DNA of 64,000 nucleotides, taken from assembly GCF_000719345.1 (NCBI RefSeq), contig NZ_JOFX01000001.1, positions 310,001 to 374,000 of the forward strand, written 5' to 3'. Both the position numbers and the translations under genes were made by a program. This stretch comes from Streptomyces sp. NRRL F-2664 (GTDB lineage Bacteria; Actinomycetota; Actinomycetes; Streptomycetales; Streptomycetaceae). A model generated the notes under the pieces. It saw only the letters and a list, made by a program, of their open reading frames with translations, searched no databases and had not been told where the DNA came from. The number at the start of each line of letters is the position of its first letter. Position 1 is the stretch's first letter. This document shows, one piece after another, positions 43,287 through 50,368 of this stretch.

Positions 43287-44330
43287 TCAGGCCGACGCGC
43301 GCCGCACCAGGGCCGTCTCGGTTATCACCGGTCCCGGCACGTTCCGGCCCTCGCGGCCGTCGCCCAGCCGCTCCATCAGCAGCCGCGCCATCATCCGGCC
43401 CATCCCCTCGATGTCCTGACGCACCGTCGTCAGCGGCGGGTCCGCGCTCTCCGCCACCGGCTCGGCGTCGTCGAAGCCCACCACCGCCACGTCCCGGGGA
43501 ACGGTGCGGCCGCGCTCCCGCAGTACGCGCAACGCACCGGTCGCCATCAGGTCGTTGCCGGCGAACACCCCGTCGATCGCCGGATCCCGGTCCAACAGCT
43601 CCGCCATCGCCCGTGCTCCGCCCGCCGCGGTGAAGTCCCCCACGGCGACCAGCTCGGGTCCGGCCGTCGGCAGCACGTCGTGGTAGCCGCTCAGCCGGTC
43701 CGCCGCCGACGTCTGGTCGAGCGGTCCGCAGATGTGCGCGATCCGCCGCCGGCCCTGCCCCAGCAGGTGCCGTACGGCCTCCCGGGCGCCCTCGCGGTTG
43801 TCCGCGTCCACGTACGTCTCCCGGTCCTGCTCCCCGGCCCCCGAGGTCCAGCCGGGGCGGCCGCCGTAGACCATGGGCATGCCGATCCTGCGGGCGATGG
43901 CCGGCAGCGGGTCGTCGGTGTGCAGGGAGAAGGCGAGCGCCCCGTCGACGTGGCCGCCGGCCAGGTACCGCTCGATGCGGTCGTAGTCGCAGCGGTCCTC
44001 CACCAGCAGCAGCACCAGCTGGGTGTCGTGCGCGGTCAACTCCCTGCTGATGCCGCGTATCTGACGGGAGAAGAAGGGGTCCGAGAAGATCCGGGCCTCC
44101 GGCTCGGGGATGATCACCGCGACGGCGCCGGTGCGCCGGGTGACCAGCGTGCGTGCCGCGTGGTTCGGGATGTATCCCAGCTCCTGGATCGCCGTCTGCA
44201 CCCGGTCGGCCAGATGCGGGCGGACCCCGTCGCCGCCGTTGACCACGCGGGAGACCGTGGCCCTCGACACGCCCGCGAGCGCCGCGACGGCCTCCAGGGT
44301 GGGGCGGCTGCCGGAACGCGGTTCGGGCAC
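43287..44330 (-). CDS. LacI family transcriptional regulator
   Basis: 347 aa from GTG 44330, chosen because GGAGGAAG lies 4-8 nt upstream; an ATG farther out (44366) lacks one. DNA-binding: RPTLEAVAALAGVSRATVSRVVNG and the hinge NHAARTLVTRRTG, then a periplasmic-binding-protein-like domain to the end (VIIPEPEARIF, GRDVAVVGFDDAEP in degenerate form, and PPLTTVRQDIEGMGRMMARLL). It represses sugar genes until its ligand binds. No obvious sugar operon is adjacent; see the palindrome near the GH16 glucanase for a separate LacI-type site. Confidence 0.92.
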   Translation of the reverse strand: MPEPRSGSRPTLEAVAALAGVSRATVSRVVNGGDGVRPHLADRVQTAIQELGYIPNHAARTLVTRRTGAVAVIIPEPEARIFSDPFFSRQIRGISRELTAHDTQLVLLLVEDRCDYDRIERYLAGGHVDGALAFSLHTDDPLPAIARRIGMPMVYGGRPGWTSGAGEQDRETYVDADNREGAREAVRHLLGQGRRRIAHICGPLDQTSAADRLSGYHDVLPTAGPELVAVGDFTAAGGARAMAELLDRDPAIDGVFAGNDLMATGALRVLRERGRTVPRDVAVVGFDDAEPVAESADPPLTTVRQDIEGMGRMMARLLMERLGDGREGRNVPGPVITETALVRRASA

Positions 44331-44422
44331 GTGACTTCCTCCATGATCCACAGGCGGGCCCGGCAAGATCGAAAGGGACGGCCCGGTCGAACAGAAGGGT
44401 AACGGGTGATCACCGTCAGGCG

Positions 44423-45433
44423 TCAGGAGGGCAGCGGCGTGTGGTCGGGCGGCACGCGCTCCCGGGAGCCGACGGCCGCCGGCGGGGTGCCGTCGCCGAA
44501 GGGGCGGCCGCCGAGGGCCTCACGGCCGTGGGGCGCCAGCCAACCGGACAGGTCCGGGCCGGCCGGCACGATCCCCGTCGGGTTGATGTCGTCATGGACC
44601 AAGTAGTAGTGCCGCTTGATGTGGTCGAAGTCCACGGTGTCGCCAAAACCGGGCGTCTGGAACAGGTCCCGGGCGTAGTCCCACAGGACCGGGGTCTCGG
44701 ACAGCTTCCGCCGGTTGCACTTGAAATGGCCGTGGTAGACGGCGTCGAAGCGGACGAGCGTGGTGAAGAGCCGGACGTCCGCCTCGGTGATGGTGTCACC
44801 GACCAGGTAGCGGGACCCGGCGAGCCGCTCCGCGAGCCGGTCCAGGCGCGCGAACAGGCGCTCGTGGGCCGATGCGTAGGCCTCCTGGGAACCGGCGAAT
44901 CCGGCGCGGTAGACGCCGTTGTTCACGTCCGCGTAGACCACCTCGTTCAAGGCGTCGATCTCCGGCCGCAGGGCCCGCGGGTAGAGCTCCGGGGCGCCCT
45001 CGCGGTGGTACGCCGTCCACTCCAGCGACAGGTCGAGCGTGATCCGAGCGAAGTCGTTGGTGACCACCTGCCCGGTCGGCACGTCGACGATCGCCGGCAC
45101 CGTGATGCCCCGGTCGTAGCCGGGATCCCGGGCGAGGTAGGCCTCCCGGAGCCGCTCGATGCCGAGCACCGGGTCGCGGCCGCCCGGGTCCAGGTCGAAG
45201 GTCCAGCTGCGCTCGTCGTGCGTCGGGCCCGCCACCGCCATCGGCAGCGCGTCCTCCAGCCCGAGGAGCCGGCGCACGATGACGGCCCGGCTTGCCCACG
45301 GGCAGGCCCGCGACACCACCAGCCGGTAGCGGCCGGGCTCCACGGGGAAGCCGTCGCGTCCGTCGGCGGTGATCCGGGTGGTCAGGTACCGGCTGTCCCG
45401 GGCGTACGCCCTGCCGCGACTCACATAGGCCAT
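44423..45433 (-). CDS. Glutathionyl-hydroquinone reductase-like (GST omega/ECM4 family)
   Basis: 336 aa from ATG 45433, whose ribosome site GGGGAAG overlaps the tail of the PRC-barrel gene. Thioredoxin-like N-terminal half with the redox Cys in [13 protein letters not shown] (as in YqjG/ECM4), then a GST C-terminal helical domain ([40 protein letters not shown]). The enzyme reduces glutathionyl-hydroquinones; actinobacteria use mycothiol, so the natural thiol here is unknown. Operon with the PRC-barrel gene (9-nt gap). Confidence 0.85.
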   Translation of the reverse strand: [336 protein letters not shown]

Positions 45434-45442
45434 GGGCTTCCC

Positions 45443-45796
45443 CTACATGTGCGACTGGCCGTAGTAGCGGCCGAACCGGTCCATGAAGTTCGGCTCGCCC
45501 GCGTACTTGGCCTCGTCGTAGTCGGGCGCGTTCCTGATCTGCTCCTTGGTCAGGGCGAGGTAGACCTTCTCCTCGGCCGTGTCGATGCGCTCGATGGTGC
45601 CCGCGGGCAGGAGGACGTGCTTGCCGAAGATCCACACGCCCGTGTCGACGACGATGTGGGAGGCCCGGAAGTCGGCCGAGTGCTTGTCGACCTTCCCGAT
45701 GTGGCCGTCGGTCGCCTCGACCTTGTAGCCGACCAGATCGATACCACTGTGGTGGCCGGCGTCCTCGTGGTAGCCCCAGATGTCCTTCTCGGTCAC
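45443..45796 (-). CDS. PRC-barrel domain protein
   Basis: 117 aa from GTG 45796, with GGAG upstream. A PRC-barrel of about 80 residues: GIDLVGYKVEATDGHIGKVD, then ASHIVVDTGVWIFGKHVLLPAGTIERIDTAEEKVYLALT. A charged C-terminus ending PNFMDRFGRYYGQSHM follows. PRC-barrels are small beta barrels that bind partners such as RNA-processing factors. It is the first gene of an operon with the GST-like enzyme and divergent from the dehydrogenase at 46036. Confidence 0.85.
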   Translation of the reverse strand: MTEKDIWGYHEDAGHHSGIDLVGYKVEATDGHIGKVDKHSADFRASHIVVDTGVWIFGKHVLLPAGTIERIDTAEEKVYLALTKEQIRNAPDYDEAKYAGEPNFMDRFGRYYGQSHM

Positions 45797-46035
45797 GGCT
45801 CCAGCCTCTCTGTACCCGTACGTGTACCCGCGCCTGCCCCGCCCTTCGGGAGCCGGACGGGAGCGGCACCCCGCTCCTCCCCACAAAAGGCCGGCTCACG
45901 CCCGGCATGCCGGAGCAGCCGCAGCCCCGCCCCGGCCGCGCGCATGCGGTGCGGCGGCCCGGGTAGGCGCCCCCGCAGGCCCCCCACGACCTCCGCAGCC
46001 CTCCGCACGCCCTCCGCAGAAGAGGAGCCGACACC

Positions 46036-47142
46036 ATGACGCAACAGGTACCGGCGGAGCAGAACGCCGACCACGGAGCCGCACGGCGGGGGGAGGGCGC
46101 CCACGTCGTGGTCGTCGGAGCCACGGGAAACGTCGGGACGAGCGTCGTGGCCGCCCTCGCCGAAGACCCCGGCGTCGGGTCCGTCCTCGGCCTGGCCCGC
46201 AGGATGCCCCTGTGGCGGCCGCCGAAGACGCACTGGCAGGCGGTCGACGTGGAACCCGGCGGCGGGGACCTGGCCGGCCTCTTCGCCGGGGCCGACGCCG
46301 TCATCCACCTGGCGTGGAAGTTCCAGCCCACCCACCACCCCGCCGAGACCTGGCGCACGAACGTTCTCGGCAGCATCCGCGTCTTCGACGCCGTGGCCGC
46401 CGCCGGCGTGCCTGCCCTCGTCCACGCGTCGTCGGTCGGCGCCTACTCCCCGGGACCGAAGGACCGCCCGGTGGACGAGTCCTGGCCCACCCACGGCTGG
46501 CCGCAGGCCGCCTACACCCGGGAGAAGGCCTATCTGGAACGGGTCCTCGACACCTATGAGCGCACCCATCCGGACATCCGCGTCGTGCGGATGCGGCCGG
46601 GTTTCCTGTTCAAGCGCCAGGCCGCCGCCGAGCAGCGGCGCATCTTCGCGGGCCGGTTCCTCCCCAGCCGGTTCCTGCGCCCCGAGCTGCTGCCCGCGGT
46701 GCCCGACCTGGCCGGACTGCGGTTCCAGGCGCTGCACACCGACGACGCGGCCGCCGCCTACCGGGCTGCCGCCGCCCTCCCCGTCCGCGGAGCCTTCAAC
46801 CTGGCGGCCGACCCGCCCCTGGACGCCGGGGTCCTCTCCCGGGTCCTCGACGCCCGCAGCCTGCCCGTCCCGACGGCTCCCGTACGGGCGGCGCTCGCCG
46901 CGGCGTGGCGGCTGCACCTCGTCCCGGCCTCACCGGACCTGTTCGACGCCGTCCTGCGGCTGCCGCTGCTGGACTCCTCCCGAGCCCGCCGGGAACTGTC
47001 CTGGCAGCCCCGCCACACCGCGGTCGAGGCCGTCGAGGAGTTCCTCGACGGCCTCCGCTCGGGGGCGGGCATGGACACCGCCCCGCTCGCACCCGACCCG
47101 GCGCCCAGCCGCCGCTTCGTCCGGGCCCGCGGGCCGGTCTGA
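46036..47142 (+). CDS. NAD-dependent epimerase/dehydratase family protein
   Basis: 368 aa with GAGGAG before the ATG. Extended SDR fold: AHVVVVGATGNVGTSVVAAL carries the Gly-rich NAD(P) loop, D-V-E-P marks the first strand end, H-A-S-S-V-G-A-Y-S-P the catalytic Ser region, and YTREKAYLE the catalytic Tyr-x-x-x-Lys. The remaining domain (from FKRQAAAEQRRIFAGRFLPS) defines substrate specificity, which is not clear. Probably acts on a nucleotide sugar or steroid-like substrate. Confidence 0.87.
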   Translation: MTQQVPAEQNADHGAARRGEGAHVVVVGATGNVGTSVVAALAEDPGVGSVLGLARRMPLWRPPKTHWQAVDVEPGGGDLAGLFAGADAVIHLAWKFQPTHHPAETWRTNVLGSIRVFDAVAAAGVPALVHASSVGAYSPGPKDRPVDESWPTHGWPQAAYTREKAYLERVLDTYERTHPDIRVVRMRPGFLFKRQAAAEQRRIFAGRFLPSRFLRPELLPAVPDLAGLRFQALHTDDAAAAYRAAAALPVRGAFNLAADPPLDAGVLSRVLDARSLPVPTAPVRAALAAAWRLHLVPASPDLFDAVLRLPLLDSSRARRELSWQPRHTAVEAVEEFLDGLRSGAGMDTAPLAPDPAPSRRFVRARGPV

Positions 47143-47145
47143 AAC

Positions 47146-47205
47146 GGCCGGGCCACCGGTATCGGCCCCGGGGGTCGGGACCGGGCCGACGCCGGTGGCC
47201 CGGCC
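47146..47205. terminator. Large bidirectional hairpin
   Basis: A 14-bp perfect outer stem, GGCCGGGCCACCGG (47146-47159) with 47192-47205, encloses 32 nt that can form a second inner CGGCCC/GGGCCG stem. It lies between the convergent stops at 47142 and 47208. Confidence 0.7.
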
Positions 47206-47207
47206 CC

Positions 47208-47810
47208 TCAGACGGGGCCCGTCCGCGGCAGGCCGCGCAGGTGGGCGCGCCGTCCCACCGTGCGCGCCGCGTGGGGTGTCGCGGCCCGGCCGCGCGCTTC
47301 CCGGTCGAAGAGGCGGGACGCGCAGGCGCTGCGCATCGCTTCCAGGGCGCGGGCCTGCTGCTCGGCCCGCACGATGAGCTCCTCGACGAGGGGGACGTCG
47401 ATGCGCGGGTCCGTGCGCGCCAGACTGCGCAGTGAACGCCAGCAGGCCGCCCTGCCCTCCACGCCCAGGCGCAGCCCTTCCAGCTCCACGACGTCGCTGA
47501 GCGGGGAGCGGGAGAAGATCCGGCCGTTCAGCTTGAGCCGCCCCGCCTTCTCCGCCAACCGGCCGAGGGCGGCCCGGGTCCGCTTCACGGGGACGTCGAG
47601 ATCGGCCATCAGGGTGAGCAGGCTCTGCCGGTCCTGTGCCGCCTGATCGCCCAGCGCCCGCAGGGAGGAGCCGAGCGTGTCGCCCCGATGGGCTTCGGCG
47701 GTCCGGCGGAACGTCTCGACGACGGCGTTCGCACCGGCCAGGTGGTCGTTGAGGTAAAGGGCCAGGAAGCCGGGGGAGCGGCCGGTGGGCGGCCTGTGGC
47801 TCCGATTCAC
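47208..47810 (-). CDS. Conserved hypothetical protein, ferritin-like helical bundle
   Basis: 200 aa from GTG 47810, preceded by GGAGGGCGGA. It is all helical: LALYLNDHLAGANAVVETFRRTAEAH, SSLRALGDQAAQDRQSLLTLMADL, then LEGLRLGVEGRAACWRSLRSLA and LVEELIVRAEQQARALEAM. Spacing and charge resemble ferritin-like four-helix bundles, but I see no clear metal-ligand ExxH pattern. It is read 10 nt after a small hydrophilic gene and probably belongs to a stress-protein set. Family not recognised. Confidence 0.65.
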   Translation of the reverse strand: MNRSHRPPTGRSPGFLALYLNDHLAGANAVVETFRRTAEAHRGDTLGSSLRALGDQAAQDRQSLLTLMADLDVPVKRTRAALGRLAEKAGRLKLNGRIFSRSPLSDVVELEGLRLGVEGRAACWRSLRSLARTDPRIDVPLVEELIVRAEQQARALEAMRSACASRLFDREARGRAATPHAARTVGRRAHLRGLPRTGPV

Positions 47811-47820
47811 TCCGCCCTCC

Positions 47821-48066
47821 TCACTGCGAACGCCGCAGAGCGGACGGCCGCTCGTCGTCCGGCCCCGTCCAGTCCGCCCCGCTGTCGGCCCCGTCGGACT
47901 CGGCCGGCCGGTCGAGCCGGCTCGCCTCGTCCGTGTCCGCGGCCCGGGTGGTCCCGTCGTCCTCGCGCCGCTTGCCGCCGTGCGGCGTGGCGTGCGGTGC
48001 CCGGCGCCGAGCCTCGTCGTCGTCGTGGTGCAGCGGTACTCCGCCCGCGCCGCCCTGGTCGTCCAT
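47821..48066 (-). CDS. Small hydrophilic hypothetical protein
   Basis: 81 aa starting at ATG 48066, 6 nt after AAAGGA; an ATG two codons earlier is less well spaced. The protein is disordered in character (MDDQGGAGGVPLHHDDDEARRR, then HGGKRREDDGTTRAADTDEASRLDRP), rich in D, R, E and G and lacking hydrophobic segments. It lies in the 47810-48103 gap between hypothetical and ligase genes. It could be a stress-related disordered protein, but homology is not shown. Confidence 0.45.
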   Translation of the reverse strand: MDDQGGAGGVPLHHDDDEARRRAPHATPHGGKRREDDGTTRAADTDEASRLDRPAESDGADSGADWTGPDDERPSALRRSQ

Positions 48067-48102
48067 GGCCATTCCTTTCGTCGCTTCTCACACGGTCGCT
48101 TC

Positions 48103-49290
48103 TCATCCGGTCGCTGTGGTCCTCGCCAGGCTGTCGACCACGTCGTGCAGCCGTCCGCGCCGGGCGTGTGCGGCCCGCTGGAGGTCCGCACCGCCGCCCT
48201 CCGCGCGCAGCCGGTCGAGCAGGGTGTCCACCAGGAGCAGGTCGCCCGCAGCCGCGAGACCCGGTGCGGCCCGCTCGCGCAGCCGGCCCACCATGTCCCA
48301 CACGGGAACCCGGGCTCCGCCGACCGGATCGAGGGCATCGCCTCCCAACCCGTACACGGCGGCCCGCCGGTGCGCCTCCCGCAGGCGCCCGCACTCCGGG
48401 AACGGCGGCGGCCTGCCCTCCTGCCGCTCCGGCAGCAGGGCGCCGGCGAGCCCGCGGACCAGCGCGGCCAGCAGGACGACCGTGTCGAGGCGGGCGTTCA
48501 CGTCGGCGACACGGATCTCCAGGGTCGGCACGTGCTCGGACGGGCGGGCGTACCAGTAGATCATCCGCCGGTCCAGCAGCGCCCCGCACTGCACCAGGTC
48601 GTGGGCGATGCGCTCGTACGAGGCCTCGTCGAGGAAGGGGGCCGGCCCCACCGTGGGCCAGCGGGCGTGCTCCACCGAGCGCCAGCTGGCGTGACCCGAG
48701 TCCCTGCCGCGGTCGAAGGGGGAGTTCGCGCTCAGGGCCTGCAGGGTCGGCAGCCAGGGCCGCATCCGATTCGCCAGGTCCAGGGCCTCCGCCCGCGAGG
48801 ACACCCCGATGTGCACATGGCAGCCGCAGACCGCCTGGTCGTAGCTCCCCACCGCCGAGGCGAAGCGGACCTCCATGCGCTGATAACGCTCGTTCGGGGT
48901 GATCGCCAGACGCTGTTCCGGGGGCACCACCGCGGTGCCGGTGGCGACGAGCAGGCAGTCCTGCGACTGCGCCGCCCGGACCAGCTCGGCCCTCAGCCAG
49001 GCCAGCTCGGCCCGCAGCACGGCCGTACTGGACGTGGGACTCGTACAGGCCTCGACCTGCGCGGTGAAGAACTCCGGCTGGACCAGCGGGCCGAGTCTGC
49101 CCGAAGCCGCCTCGATGACACGCGCCCCGCGGCCCACCGGCGCCCGGGTGCGGCGGTCGACGAGCAGGAACTCCTCCTCGACCCCCATGGTCGGCACGGT
49201 GGCAGCGGCGCACCCGCGGCCCGTCGAACCGAGGAGCGCGCGGGCCCGGCTTCCGCCCTGGGGCGCCGACGTGGACACAGCCAGTGACAT
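48103..49290 (-). CDS. Carboxylate-amine ligase of the GCS2/YbdK family
   Basis: 395 aa. The ATP-binding start TMGVEEEFLLVDRRT (about 34-49) is diagnostic for YbdK/GCS2 glutamate-cysteine-ligase-like enzymes, followed by CGCHVHIGVSSRAEALDLANRMRPWLP and LEIRVADVNARLDTVVLLAALVRGL. It forms a peptide-like bond between a carboxylate and an amine using ATP; members may act on Glu and Cys or other amino acids. The gene 116 bp upstream encodes a class II amidotransferase, a pairing seen in ergothioneine pathways, but egtB and egtD are absent here. Confidence 0.85.
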   Translation of the reverse strand: MSLAVSTSAPQGGSRARALLGSTGRGCAAATVPTMGVEEEFLLVDRRTRAPVGRGARVIEAASGRLGPLVQPEFFTAQVEACTSPTSSTAVLRAELAWLRAELVRAAQSQDCLLVATGTAVVPPEQRLAITPNERYQRMEVRFASAVGSYDQAVCGCHVHIGVSSRAEALDLANRMRPWLPTLQALSANSPFDRGRDSGHASWRSVEHARWPTVGPAPFLDEASYERIAHDLVQCGALLDRRMIYWYARPSEHVPTLEIRVADVNARLDTVVLLAALVRGLAGALLPERQEGRPPPFPECGRLREAHRRAAVYGLGGDALDPVGGARVPVWDMVGRLRERAAPGLAAAGDLLLVDTLLDRLRAEGGGADLQRAAHARRGRLHDVVDSLARTTATG

Positions 49291-49406
49291 CGGGGGTCCT
49301 TCCGGTCAGTGGGCTCCGCCGGCCGGCCGTGCCAGGGGCCGTCCGATGCGGTGGTGCCGTCCTTCCAGGCCCTCCTCCTCTGCTGCCCCTACCCGTCGGA
49401 TCCGCC

Positions 49407-50243
49407 CTAGAACTCAGGAATGAAGGACAAGTAGTCCACCTCCGGACCGGAGGGGATCACCGCGTAGCTGCTCTCGGGAAGCTCGTTCCACACACCGGGC
49501 AGGTCTCCGAGCGGTTCGGACACCACGATGCGCGTGTCGTCGGACACCTCCTGCAGGTAGGGCAGTTCCGGGTAGAGGTGCCGGACCGTGTCGGCCCTGC
49601 TGCTGTAGTACAGCGAGCGCGACCTGCCCTGGCTGGAGTACCGGAACGCCCACACGGTCTCGCCGTCGCTCACCGCCACCGTCATCTGCAGCGGTTCTGC
49701 GACGCCGTGCTCCTTCCCCAGACGCTCCACGAGCCCCGCCATCCGCGCAACCGCACCCGGCACGTCCTGGTCCAGGCCGAAGGTGACCGCGAGGTAGAAC
49801 ATCACCTCGGAGTCCGTGGACCCCTCGATGCTGGAGAACAGGGCCGGGTCGACCGCCATGCACAGATCGCGCTGGAGCCGGGCGAAGTCCCCGATCGCCC
49901 CGTTGTGCATCCACAGCCAGCGGCCGTGCCGGAACGGATGGCAGTTCGTCTGCTGGACCGCCGACCCGGTCGAGGCCCGGACGTGCGCGAAGAACAGCGG
50001 GGAGCGGACGTGGGCGGCGAGCTCCTGGAGGTTGCGGTTGTTCCAGGCGGGGCCGATGTCACGGAAGACCGCGGGCGTGCCGTTGCCGTCCGCGCTGTAC
50101 CAGCCGAGCCCGAACCCGTCGCCGTTGGTCGATTCCACCCCCAGCCGGGACTTCAGGCTCTGGTTGATCAGCGAGTGCTCGGGCCGGTAGAGCACGGTGT
50201 CGAGGAGGACGGGCGTCCCCGAGTAAGCGAGCCACCGACACAT
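49407..50243 (-). CDS. Class II glutamine amidotransferase (EgtC/YafJ-like)
   Basis: 278 aa from ATG 50243 so that Cys2 is the N-terminal nucleophile (MCRWLAYSGTPVLLD), with AAGGGA upstream. Ntn-hydrolase signatures: N-G-D-G-F-G-L-G-W (oxyanion and Gly loop), RASTG(S)AVQQTNCHPFRHGRWLWMHNGAIGDF. It hydrolyses a gamma-glutamyl amide, releasing ammonia or a free amine. Same strand and close to the YbdK-type ligase; together they could build and trim a gamma-glutamyl compound (inference). Confidence 0.9.
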   Translation of the reverse strand: MCRWLAYSGTPVLLDTVLYRPEHSLINQSLKSRLGVESTNGDGFGLGWYSADGNGTPAVFRDIGPAWNNRNLQELAAHVRSPLFFAHVRASTGSAVQQTNCHPFRHGRWLWMHNGAIGDFARLQRDLCMAVDPALFSSIEGSTDSEVMFYLAVTFGLDQDVPGAVARMAGLVERLGKEHGVAEPLQMTVAVSDGETVWAFRYSSQGRSRSLYYSSRADTVRHLYPELPYLQEVSDDTRIVVSEPLGDLPGVWNELPESSYAVIPSGPEVDYLSFIPEF

Positions 50244-50368
50244 GCGCACCATCCCTTTCACGGCTTCTCCGAGGGTAACTCGGCGGGCCGCACCGTTCCC
50301 GGGGGCCCGCGGGCGCCCCGGCCTGCAGTCGGGCTCGTACCCCGGGGCAGCCGTGCCATCCTCGTGAT

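Noticed and set aside
48103..50243. A full ergothioneine biosynthesis cluster (egtA, egtC)
   Set aside because: Only a ligase of the YbdK kind and a class II amidotransferase are present; no EgtB, EgtD or EgtE candidate is nearby, so the name is not justified.
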